Assembly: GCA_019911965.1 (NCBI GenBank) | Contig: JAIOJF010000042.1 | Location: 1-64,000, forward strand | Origin: Paracoccaceae bacterium | Lineage (GTDB): Bacteria > Pseudomonadota > Alphaproteobacteria > Rhodobacterales > Rhodobacteraceae | Length of the DNA stretch: 64,000 nucleotides | Direction: 5' to 3' | Shown here: positions 56,891 through 64,000 of the stretch, one piece after another | Numbering within the stretch: position 1 is the first letter of the stretch | Layout of the letters: every line of letters starts with the position of its first letter | The notes under the pieces: generated by a model | What the model was told of the DNA's origin: nothing | The model's input: only the letters and a program-made list of their open reading frames with translations | The model's database searches: none | Program-made: the position numbers and the translations under genes

Positions 56891-58090
56891 CTAGTCACGA
56901 TAGGATTCGGCCCGGATGCCCAGTTTCTGCAACCGGTCGTAAAAGGTCTTGCGCGGCAGGTTGAGCGCGCGCGCGGTTTCGGTGGCATGGCCGGCATGGC
57001 GGCGCAGCGCATCCTGAATGATGCCGCGTTCGACCCGTTCCAATTGTTCCTTCAGGCCGGGTGCCGCCTGCCCATCCTCCAGCCCCCAGGCGATGCGCTT
57101 GGTGTGGTTGCGCAGGGCGCGCAGATTGCCGGTCCAGTCCAACCCGGCCAGCCCGCGCAGGGCGGCCTGGCCTTCCGCCGAGGTCACAGGCGCACCGGCG
57201 TCGATTTCCTCGCGCAGGAACTTGTCGAACAGGATCGGGATATCCTCGCGCCGCTCTGCCAGCGCCGGGACATGGATACGCGCCACCCCGAGGGCGTAGA
57301 ACAATTCGTCATCCAGCACGCCGTCCTGCACCAGGCGTTCGGGGTCAGGCCCGGTCACCGCCATCACATGGCCGGGGCTGAGATCGCGCAAGGCCGCCAT
57401 CAGCCGCGCCTGATCGGAGGGCGAAAGGCGTTCGATATCGCAAAACAGCACCGGCGCATCATCGCCCGGCCCGAGGTCCAGCGGCCCGGTGCATCGCAGC
57501 ACCCGCACCGCCTCGCGCTGTCCCCGCGCCTCCTGCACCAGCCGCGCGACATAGCCGCGCCCCGATCCGGCCTCGCCGCTGATCAGCACCGGGGTGTCCG
57601 CCCGTCCGGCCCGCACGATGGCGGCGCGCACCTGCCGGCTGGCGGCCGAGACCCCCAGAAACCCGATACGCGCATGCAAGGCGGCATCCAGTTCGCGCTT
57701 CAGCCGGCGGTTTTCCAGCACCAGGGCGCGGGTCTGCATCGCCTTGCCGACAACCTCCAGCAGGTGTTTGGGCGCACAGGGCTTTTCCAGGAAATCGTAA
57801 GCCCCGTTCTGCATGCCGCGCACCGCCGTCGGAATATCGCCCTCGCCGGTCAGCAGGATCACCGGCAGATCGTCATCCACCTGCCGCACATGTGCCAGCA
57901 GCGCGAATCCGTCCTTGCCGGGCATGCGGATATCGGAGATCACAACGCCGTCGAACTCCGCCGCCACATGATCCTTGGCCTCGATGAACGAGCCTGCGAG
58001 GATCGGCTGGTAGCCGCCGAGTTCCAGCGTCTGGCCCAGAGCCTCGCGCACGGCGGCATCGTCATCGACCAGCAGAACCTGCGTTGTCAT
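56891..58090 (-). CDS. dctD: C4-dicarboxylate response regulator DctD with degenerate AAA+ domain
   Basis: The 399-residue protein has a receiver domain with D53 (VVISDIRMPGKDG) and K103, and an intact Fis-type HTH (ATETARALNLPRKTFYDRL). The AAA+ domain is eroded: Walker A reads GEAGSGRG (172-179) with Arg for Lys; the GAFTGA loop is deleted; Walker B is VLFCDIE instead of LFLDE; the usual FREDLYYRL is LDDELFYAL with both arginines lost. ATP hydrolysis and sigma54 contact are therefore unlikely. It overlaps dctB by four nt and regulates the adjacent dctPQM by context. Confidence 0.85.
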   Translation of the reverse strand: MTTQVLLVDDDAAVREALGQTLELGGYQPILAGSFIEAKDHVAAEFDGVVISDIRMPGKDGFALLAHVRQVDDDLPVILLTGEGDIPTAVRGMQNGAYDFLEKPCAPKHLLEVVGKAMQTRALVLENRRLKRELDAALHARIGFLGVSAASRQVRAAIVRAGRADTPVLISGEAGSGRGYVARLVQEARGQREAVRVLRCTGPLDLGPGDDAPVLFCDIERLSPSDQARLMAALRDLSPGHVMAVTGPDPERLVQDGVLDDELFYALGVARIHVPALAERREDIPILFDKFLREEIDAGAPVTSAEGQAALRGLAGLDWTGNLRALRNHTKRIAWGLEDGQAAPGLKEQLERVERGIIQDALRRHAGHATETARALNLPRKTFYDRLQKLGIRAESYRD

Positions 58091-59877
58091 GCGGCATCCT
58101 CCAGCGCCACCGGCGTCAGCTCGACGGTGAATTCCGCACCGCCTCCGGGCAGGTTGCGCCCGGCGATGCGGCCGCCGAAGCTCTGCACGATGCCATAGGA
58201 GATCGACAGGCCAAGGCCCATCCCCTCGGCCCGGCCCACCGCCTTGGTGGAATAGAACGGATCGAATACCCGCTCGGGCTCATCCAGTCCGGGGCCGGTA
58301 TCGCGCACGCTGAGCCGTGTCGTGGCATCGCTTTCATCAATCGCGATGGTCACCACCTTTTCCGCGCTATCCTCCATCGCGTCGGCGGCGTTGGACAACA
58401 GGTTCATCAGCACCTGTTGCAGACGCACCTCGCCGCCCCGCACCATCACCCGGCCTTCCGGGGCCAGCCATTCCACCGCCACGCCGGCATTTTCCAACTG
58501 CTTTTCGCTCAACTCTAGCGCCGCGGCGACCACCGCCACCAGATCGACATCGGTCATCGGCTCGCCCTCCTTGCGGGCAAAGGCGTTGAGGTTCCTGATG
58601 ATCCGCCCCATCCGCCGCGCCAGATCGGAAATCCGCGCCAGGTTGCCGCGTGTGGTGTCCAGATCGCCGCGTTCCAGGAATGTTTCGGCGTTTTCCGCAA
58701 AGGACCGGATCGCCATCAAGGGCTGGTTCAGCTCGTGGCTGATACCGGCCGACATCTGCCCCAGCGCGGACAGTTTTCCAGCCTGCACCAGGTCCTGCTG
58801 GGCGCGGCGCAGGGCTTCTTCCGCCTCGCGGCGTTCACGGATCTGCTGGCGCAGGTCAAGGTTGACGCCCGACAATTGCTCGGTCCGGAGGGCGACGCGC
58901 TGTTCCAGCCGCTGATTGGCTGCCGCCTCGATCGCCAGCCTTGCCGTGAGCGCCATGCGCCGTTCTGTAAGGATCAGCAAGACCGCGCCGAACACCAGTG
59001 CGGTCGCACCCGCCAGTGCTGCCTGATAAAACGCCGACAGCCGCGCCGGTCCGGCGTCGACGAGGATTTCCGCCTCAAGGTCCAGCACCGGCGCGGGCTG
59101 GCCCAGATGCAGCGCCCAGCCGGAAAACACCGCCCCCTCGGCAAACGTCCAGATCGTGTGGCCGTGCCGGTGTAACTGCCCGTGCGTCGGCAGGGGCCGC
59201 GTCACCCCGGCGGGAAAATCCGCAGCCGACCTTGCCTTGCCGGTATCCGCCGCCTGCCCGGCATCGGCCAGCAGAAACTCGCTGCGGTTGGTCACGAACA
59301 CCACGCCGTTGGCATCGGTGAAGAACAGCGCGTTGGGATTGGCCGCCAGATCGCTTTCCACCGGCTCGACCCCGGCGGCAACCACCAGCACGCCAACCGG
59401 CTTGTGCCTTGGCAGGCTGATCGGCGCGGCCATGAAGAACATTCGCGCGCCATCGAGATAGACCTGTGCCCGGCCAAGCGCACCGTTATGCGCCCGGTGG
59501 AACCATGCCTCGCTGTTGCTGGCCTGCGCGGCCCAGCCGGGATCGGAGGCCGCCAACAGCCGACCGTCGGCAGACAGAACGAACACCGCCCGCGATCCGG
59601 TCTTGTCGGCGGCGGCCTGCAACAGCGCTGCCACCGCCGATGCGTCGCCGCCGCCCTGGGCCAGCGCCTCTAGCCCCGGATGATCCGCCAGCACCACCGC
59701 GAGTTGCCGGTAACGCTGCTGGTAGCTTTTCAGCCGCGAGGTGGCCAAAGACAACTCGGTCTGCGCCCGCGTCGCCAATTGGTCCAGCGCCGAGCCGAGC
59801 GCCCACCACCACACGCCAAGCGTGATCAGGACGGTCGCGGCCAGAAATGCCGCGATTGGCCAAAGCAATCTCTGCAC
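58087..59877 (-). CDS. dctB: C4-dicarboxylate sensor histidine kinase DctB
   Basis: The 596-residue protein has TM1 at about 5-26, a periplasmic double-Cache-type sensor (about 35-275, with RAVFVLSADGRLLAASDP and ALFFTDANGVVFVTN), TM2 at about 280-304, a coiled coil, HisKA with H381 (SAGISHELNQPLMAIRSF) and HATPase motifs LMNLLSNAADAM, VRDTGPGLD and GMGLGLSIS. It senses external C4-dicarboxylates, normally jointly with the transporter, and phosphorylates DctD. It is divergent from a P450 gene with 96 nt between. Confidence 0.93.
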   Translation of the reverse strand: MQRLLWPIAAFLAATVLITLGVWWWALGSALDQLATRAQTELSLATSRLKSYQQRYRQLAVVLADHPGLEALAQGGGDASAVAALLQAAADKTGSRAVFVLSADGRLLAASDPGWAAQASNSEAWFHRAHNGALGRAQVYLDGARMFFMAAPISLPRHKPVGVLVVAAGVEPVESDLAANPNALFFTDANGVVFVTNRSEFLLADAGQAADTGKARSAADFPAGVTRPLPTHGQLHRHGHTIWTFAEGAVFSGWALHLGQPAPVLDLEAEILVDAGPARLSAFYQAALAGATALVFGAVLLILTERRMALTARLAIEAAANQRLEQRVALRTEQLSGVNLDLRQQIRERREAEEALRRAQQDLVQAGKLSALGQMSAGISHELNQPLMAIRSFAENAETFLERGDLDTTRGNLARISDLARRMGRIIRNLNAFARKEGEPMTDVDLVAVVAAALELSEKQLENAGVAVEWLAPEGRVMVRGGEVRLQQVLMNLLSNAADAMEDSAEKVVTIAIDESDATTRLSVRDTGPGLDEPERVFDPFYSTKAVGRAEGMGLGLSISYGIVQSFGGRIAGRNLPGGGAEFTVELTPVALEDAA

Positions 59878-59973
59878 GCCGCACCTCCTTTCGCGCCTGC
59901 GATCTTACGACGCCGCCCTTGCCTTGACCAGTTGGAACGGCAACACTCGAACCCTGTCCAGACCCGAGGTTTC

Positions 59974-61158
59974 ATGCAGCATCTGTCCCAAAGCCCGACC
60001 GATCCCGGTTTCGTGCAGAATCCCTATCCGTTCTACGACCGCGCCCGCGCGCAGGGTGGGTTCTTCGTCTGGGAAGATTACGGCTTGGTCTGCGCCACCT
60101 CGTTCAACGCGGTCGATGCCGCCCTGCGCAGCCGCAAGCTGGGCCGCGAGACCCCGGCGGAATTGCGCGTTGACCCGCCCGAACATATCCGCCCGTTCAT
60201 GGAGTTTGAAAGCCGCTCGCTGCTGGAACTGGAACCGCCCGCCCATACCCGCCTGCGCGCGCCCATCACCCGCGCCTTCACCAGCCGGCGCATCGCGGGC
60301 CTCGCCCCGGACATCGCCGCGCTGGCACATCAATTGATCGACCGGTTTCCGAATCAGCTGTTCGACCTGCTGCCGGCATTCGCCGAGAAAATCCCGGTAA
60401 TCATCATCGCCCGCCTGCTGGGCGTGCCCGAGGACATGGCGGATCAGTTCCTCGCCTGGTCGCATGACATGGTGGCGATGTATCAGGCCAATCGCAGTCC
60501 TGCGACCGAGGCCGCGGCGGTGGCGGCAACGCTGGCTTTTTCCGATTACATGCGTGCCCATATCGCGCACCGCCGCGCCCATCCCGGCGATGATCTGATT
60601 ACCACCCTGCTCGCCGCGGAACAGGACGGTACGGGCCTGACCGGCGACGAGGTGATCACCACCGCCATCCTGTTGCTGAATGCCGGTCACGAGGCCACGG
60701 TGCATGCCATCGGCAATGCGGTCCGGGCCTTGCTGCAAAGCGGTTTGCCGGTGGGTGCGCTGATGGCCGCCGACCGTGTCGCGGCAACTATCGAGGAAAC
60801 CCTGCGCTTCGATCCGCCGCTGCACATGTTCAGCCGCTTTGTCTACGAGCCTGTTACCATCGACGGCCATGATTTCCGCCGGGGCGACCGGATCGGCCTG
60901 CTGCTGGCCGCCGCCAACCGCGATCCGGGGCATTGGGCGGAGCCGAACCGCTTCGATCCCGACCGGGCGATCCGGGCCAATGCAAGTTTCGGGGCCGGCA
61001 TCCATTTCTGCATCGGCGCCCCGCTGGCGCGGCTGGAACTGACCACCGCCCTGCCTGCGCTGTTCGCCCGCTGCCCCGGCCTTCGCCTGGCCGAGGCACC
61101 GGTCTATGCGGATCGCTACCATTTCCACGGGCTGGAACGGCTGATGGTTGCCTGCTGA
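59974..61158 (+). CDS. Cytochrome P450
   Basis: The 394-residue soluble P450 has the heme-ligand signature FGAGIHFCIGAPLARLE with C346, the ExxR pair in IEETLRF, and the I-helix LNAGHEATVHAIG at about 235-247. In the I-helix the acid is E240, but the position equivalent to the oxygen-activating Thr is A241, with T242 next to it. No ferredoxin or reductase gene is adjacent, so redox partners must come from elsewhere. The substrate is unknown. The ATG at 59974 begins the conserved N terminus. Confidence 0.92.
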   Translation: MQHLSQSPTDPGFVQNPYPFYDRARAQGGFFVWEDYGLVCATSFNAVDAALRSRKLGRETPAELRVDPPEHIRPFMEFESRSLLELEPPAHTRLRAPITRAFTSRRIAGLAPDIAALAHQLIDRFPNQLFDLLPAFAEKIPVIIIARLLGVPEDMADQFLAWSHDMVAMYQANRSPATEAAAVAATLAFSDYMRAHIAHRRAHPGDDLITTLLAAEQDGTGLTGDEVITTAILLLNAGHEATVHAIGNAVRALLQSGLPVGALMAADRVAATIEETLRFDPPLHMFSRFVYEPVTIDGHDFRRGDRIGLLLAAANRDPGHWAEPNRFDPDRAIRANASFGAGIHFCIGAPLARLELTTALPALFARCPGLRLAEAPVYADRYHFHGLERLMVAC

Positions 61159-61315
61159 CCTTGCCCGCCTGCCAGTCGCGCGCAGGCACAGGTGCCGGGG
61201 CAGGACAATACGCGCCCTGAAACCCGGCAGGGCGGCCGATGATCGGGCCGTGGTGGACTATCCCGTTGGTATCGTTAGTCTGTCGCCAGACTTGCCAGAA
61301 CCTTTGGGCTACCCC

Positions 61316-62170
61316 ATGCCAGATGACCAGACCGCCAGCCAACGCCTCTGCCTCGATCCAAAGGGCGGCCTGCCGCGCCTTTTGGAAATCATGGCGCGTC
61401 TGCGCGATCCCGAAACCGGCTGCCCCTGGGATATCGAACAGACGTTTCAGACCATCGCGCCTTATACGATCGAGGAAGCCTACGAGGTGGCCGATGCCAT
61501 CCAGCAGGGCGATTTCGACGAACTGAAGGGCGAACTGGGCGATCTTCTGTTGCAGGTGGTCTATTACACCCAGATGGGTGCCGAGCGCGGGCTGTTCGAT
61601 TTCGCCGCCGTCGCGGATGCGATTTCCGACAAGATGATCGCGCGGCATCCGCATGTCTTTGGCACCGAAAGCCGCGACAAGAGCGCCGAACAGCAGACCC
61701 GCGACTGGGAGGCGATCAAGGCTGCCGAGCGCGCGGAAGGCGCCGCGCCCGGCACGCTGGACAATGTGGCGCTTGGCCTGCCGGCGCTGATGCGGGCGGT
61801 GAAGCTGCAAAAACGCGCGGCACGGGTCGGCTTCGACTGGCCGTCCAGCGATCAGGTGGTCGCCAAGATCGCCGAGGAAGCAGGCGAGCTGGCCGAGGCC
61901 CGCGCCGGTCTCGGGCCGGACGCGGTGGCCGAGGAATTCGGCGATCTGTTGTTCGTGATGGCCAATCTGGCGCGCCACCTGAAGGTTGATCCCGAAGCCG
62001 CCCTGCGTGCCGCCAATGCCAAATTCACCCGCCGTTTCAAGGCGATCGAGGCGCATCTGGCCGCCGATGGCCGCCGCCCGGAAGACAGTGACCTTGCCGA
62101 GATGGATGCACTGTGGGATCAGGTCAAGGCAGCGGAAAAAGCCGACCGGAACCGGCAATCTGGTACTTGA
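61316..62170 (+). CDS. mazG: Nucleoside triphosphate pyrophosphohydrolase MazG
   Basis: The 284-residue protein has two MazG domains: the N-terminal LLEIMARLRDPETGCPWDIEQTFQTIAPYTIEEAYEVADAI with metal-binding EEAYE and GELGDLLLQV, and the C-terminal KIAEEAGELAEA with EEFGDLLFVMANLARHL. It hydrolyses (d)NTPs to monophosphates and can lower ppGpp levels or clear non-canonical nucleotides. The ATG at 61316 is preferred because upstream frames lack similarity; the Shine-Dalgarno sequence is weak. The 157-nt gap after P450 shows nothing clear. Confidence 0.92.
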   Translation: MPDDQTASQRLCLDPKGGLPRLLEIMARLRDPETGCPWDIEQTFQTIAPYTIEEAYEVADAIQQGDFDELKGELGDLLLQVVYYTQMGAERGLFDFAAVADAISDKMIARHPHVFGTESRDKSAEQQTRDWEAIKAAERAEGAAPGTLDNVALGLPALMRAVKLQKRAARVGFDWPSSDQVVAKIAEEAGELAEARAGLGPDAVAEEFGDLLFVMANLARHLKVDPEAALRAANAKFTRRFKAIEAHLAADGRRPEDSDLAEMDALWDQVKAAEKADRNRQSGT

Positions 62171-62186
62171 GTGATTTAATCGGGTA

Positions 62187-62215
62187 TTGACTTGAGAAAA
62201 AGACTCAGGTTTAAC
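62187..62215 (+). promoter_or_regulatory. Promoter of the ferric-iron binding protein gene, with inner dyad
   Basis: TTGACT (62187-62192) and TTTAAC (62210-62215) are 17 nt apart. Within the spacer CTTGAG and CTCAGG form a loose dyad around AAAAAGA, a plausible operator for an iron regulator, although it is not a clear Fur, Irr or RirA box. The start codon of the downstream gene is at 62254. Confidence 0.5.
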
Positions 62216-62253
62216 CGCCCCAGCAACACCACTCAGCAAACGGACCAAAAACC

Positions 62254-63264
62254 ATGACCCGACACTTCCTGCCCCTGATCGCCGCTACCGCCTTCGCCGC
62301 CGCCCTGCCGGCCGCTGCGGACGAGGTGAATGTCTATTCCTACCGCCAGCCGGAACTGGTGCAGCCCCTGTTCGACGCCTTCACCGCCAAGACCGGCATC
62401 GACGTGAATGTCGCCTTCCTGAACAAGGGTCTGGTGGAAAAACTGGTGGCCGAGGGCAAACGCTCGCCTGCCGATCTGGTGCTGACGGTCGATATCGCGC
62501 GGCTGGCGGCGGTCGTCGAAGCGGGCGTAACGCAGCCGGTCGACAGCGCCGTGCTGGCCGCGAATATTCCGGCCGAATTCCGCGATCCCGGCAATCAGTG
62601 GTTCGGCCTGACCTCGCGGGCGCGCGTGGTCTTTGCCTCGAAAGACCGCGTTGCCGATGGCGAGGTGACCACCTACGAGGACCTCGCCGATCCGAAATGG
62701 CAGGGCCGCATCTGTATCCGCTCGGGCCTGCATGCCTATAACCTGGCGCTGTTCGCCTCTGTCATCGCGCATCACGGCGAGGATGGCGCGAAGGCCTGGC
62801 TGGAAGGGCTGAAGGCCAATCTGGCCCGCAAACCCCAGGGCAATGATCGCGGCCAGATCAAGGCGGTCTGGGCCGGAGAATGCGATATCGCCATCGTCAA
62901 CACCTATTATTTCGGCGAGATGATGCAGGATGCCGAACAAACGGTCTGGGCCGATTCCGTGCGCCCGGTCTTTGCGGCGTTCGAGGGGGCCGGCACGCAT
63001 GTCAACCTGTCGGGCATGGCCATGACCGCCGCCGCGCCCAACCGTGACAACGCGCTGAAACTGATGGAGTTTCTGTCCTCGCCCGAGGCCCAGGAAATCT
63101 ATGCCGAGGTGAACTTTGAATATCCGGTGCTGCCGGGCACCAAGATCTCCGATACCGTCGCCGCCTGGGGCAGCTTCACGCCGGATTCGGTGAACCTGAT
63201 GGAACTTGCAGGCCTGCGCGCCGCCGCGCTGCGGCTGGTCGAAGAAGTGCATTTCGACGATTGA
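62254..63264 (+). CDS. Periplasmic ferric-iron ABC transporter substrate-binding protein
   Basis: The 336-residue protein has a Sec signal peptide (MTRHFLPLIAATAFAAALPAAADE) followed by VNVYSYRQPELVQPLFDAFTAKTGI, the typical start of FbpA/FutA/AfuA proteins. The tyrosine pair in CDIAIVNTYYFGEM matches the family Fe(III) ligands. It binds Fe3+ for an ABC importer whose permease and ATPase are not in this window. It is followed by a terminator and is convergent with the amidohydrolase gene. Confidence 0.9.
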   Translation: MTRHFLPLIAATAFAAALPAAADEVNVYSYRQPELVQPLFDAFTAKTGIDVNVAFLNKGLVEKLVAEGKRSPADLVLTVDIARLAAVVEAGVTQPVDSAVLAANIPAEFRDPGNQWFGLTSRARVVFASKDRVADGEVTTYEDLADPKWQGRICIRSGLHAYNLALFASVIAHHGEDGAKAWLEGLKANLARKPQGNDRGQIKAVWAGECDIAIVNTYYFGEMMQDAEQTVWADSVRPVFAAFEGAGTHVNLSGMAMTAAAPNRDNALKLMEFLSSPEAQEIYAEVNFEYPVLPGTKISDTVAAWGSFTPDSVNLMELAGLRAAALRLVEEVHFDD

Positions 63265-63276
63265 TGCCGAACGACA

Positions 63277-63303
63277 GGCCGCCCGGTATCAATCCGGGCG
63301 GCC
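63277..63303. terminator. Bidirectional hairpin between convergent genes
   Basis: GGCCGCCCGG (63277-63286) pairs perfectly with CCGGGCGGCC (63294-63303) around a seven-nt loop and is followed on the plus strand by ATTTCC. It lies midway between the stop codons of the iron-binding protein and the amidohydrolase. Confidence 0.65.
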
Positions 63304-63318
63304 ATTTCCGATTCCGGT

Positions 63319-64000
63319 TCAGGCCAGTGGCTGCGCCGCCTCCACCAGACGCACGAAATAGCTGGCCCCGGTGGTCGAGATATCGTCGTTGAAATCGTAT
63401 TCCGGGTGGTGCAGCGTCGCCCCCGGCCCGGCGCCGAGGAAGATATAGGCCCCCGGACGGCGTTCCAGCATATAGGAAAAATCCTCGGAGCCCATCAGCG
63501 GCGGGGCATCGTCATCCACCGCCGCCGCACCGGCCACCTGACGCGCCACATCGGCGGCGAACCGGGTCTTGTCGGGATCGTTCACCGTCGCCGGAAAACC
63601 CGCCTTGTAATTCAGACTTGCCGTGGCATTGAAGGCGGCGGCGGTATTGGCGCAAATCTCGGCCATGCGCTTTTCCACGATCGCATGGCTTTCGGTTTTC
63701 ATGGTGCGGACGGTGCCGGTCAGGCGGCCATCATCGGGCACCACGTTGAAGGCGGTTCCGGCATTCATCGTGGTGACCGAAATCACAACATTGTCCAGCG
63801 CATTGATATTGCGCGACGGAATGGTCTGGATCGCCTGGTAGATCTGCACCAGCGCCGGCAGCGGATCAATGGTTTCATGCGGCAAGGCGGCATGACCGCC
63901 CCTGCCCTTCACCTCGATCTCGAACAGGGCCGGGGCGGCCAGAAACGGGCCCGGGCGGATCATGAAATGCCCCTCGGGCATGTTCGGGCCGTTATGGATG
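63319..64000 (-). CDS. M20-family amidohydrolase (hippurate hydrolase-like), C-terminal part
   Basis: The visible 227 codons run off the window end; the frame stays open through HNGPNMPEGHF at 63999-63967, which matches the MHN-x-P-x-x-P segment in the middle of the family. The dimerisation domain follows (FEIEVKGRGGHAALPHETIDP, AFNVVPDDGRLTGTVRTM) and then the second half of the metal site (APPLMGSEDFSYMLERRPGAYIFLGAG...LHHPEYDFND). Such enzymes hydrolyse N-acyl or N-aryl amino acids. The 5' half with the first metal ligands is outside the window. Confidence 0.88.
   Translation of the reverse strand, partial: IHNGPNMPEGHFMIRPGPFLAAPALFEIEVKGRGGHAALPHETIDPLPALVQIYQAIQTIPSRNINALDNVVISVTTMNAGTAFNVVPDDGRLTGTVRTMKTESHAIVEKRMAEICANTAAAFNATASLNYKAGFPATVNDPDKTRFAADVARQVAGAAAVDDDAPPLMGSEDFSYMLERRPGAYIFLGAGPGATLHHPEYDFNDDISTTGASYFVRLVEAAQPLA

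Overview
The window is high-G+C chromosomal DNA from an alphaproteobacterium, very probably of the Rhodobacteraceae (Rhodobacterales). Evidence: the gene order dusB(nifR3)-ntrB-ntrC-ntrY-ntrX-trkA-trkH-hfq-hflX, a fused ispDF, a class II NrdJ, GTG/TTG starts with good Shine-Dalgarno sequences, many 1-4 nt ATGA/TGATG overlaps, and an NtrC that lacks the sigma54-contacting GAFTGA loop, as known for Rhodobacter capsulatus. No phage, IS transposase, rRNA or CRISPR was seen. Most of the window is conserved housekeeping chromosome, with one obvious accessory insert.

Layout. 1-2750: the branched-chain amino acid operon ilvIH behind a leader peptide and attenuator. 2805-4046: an orphan outer-membrane beta-barrel protein. 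4342-8149: B12-dependent ribonucleotide reductase nrdJ. 8833-12403: tRNA-Pro, DUF192 and double cold-shock genes, pdxH, fabI-gpt and two tRNA-Asp. 12565-16323: an EamA exporter, a MITE-like repeat, a two-gene type II restriction-modification system of the NgoMIV family sitting at the 3' side of tRNA-Val(UAC), a histidine phosphatase and tRNA-Val(CAC). 16403-20950: HU-like protein, lon, hflX, hfq. 21087-31281: potassium uptake trkAH and the two nitrogen two-component systems NtrYX and NtrBC behind dusB. 31411-34922: ispDF, pgpA, pncC, and the ammonium channel amtB. 35011-44789: a 37-codon membrane microprotein, dnaB, alr, mlaEF, a pqiA-like gene, radA, cvpA, purF, DUF1801 and SDR genes. 44795-53337: the der-bamB-yfgM operon (leftward) and an RND efflux pair (rightward). 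53373-59877: a complete C4-dicarboxylate TRAP system dctPQM with its regulators dctBD. 59974-64000: a cytochrome P450, mazG, a periplasmic ferric-iron binding protein and the end of an M20 amidohydrolase.

The most interesting theme is regulatory. All three enhancer-binding-type response regulators here (NtrC, NtrX, DctD) lack a canonical GAFTGA loop. DctD has gone further: the Walker A lysine, the normal Walker B D-E pair and the usual arginine-finger region are all altered, while the phospho-acceptor aspartate and Fis-type HTH remain. Next to dctD lie two tandem palindromic sites exactly 32 bp apart, about 140-170 bp upstream of a sigma70-like (not sigma54-like) promoter for dctPQM. This suggests an enhancer-style regulator that has been converted to a non-sigma54, possibly ATPase-independent mode.

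Other points of note are the ilv attenuator with its 16-residue leader peptide, the NgoMIV-type restriction system, three kinds of palindromic or dispersed intergenic repeat, and tandem DnaA-box-like repeats in front of dnaB. All calls come from reading the sequence and memory of protein families; no database search was run.
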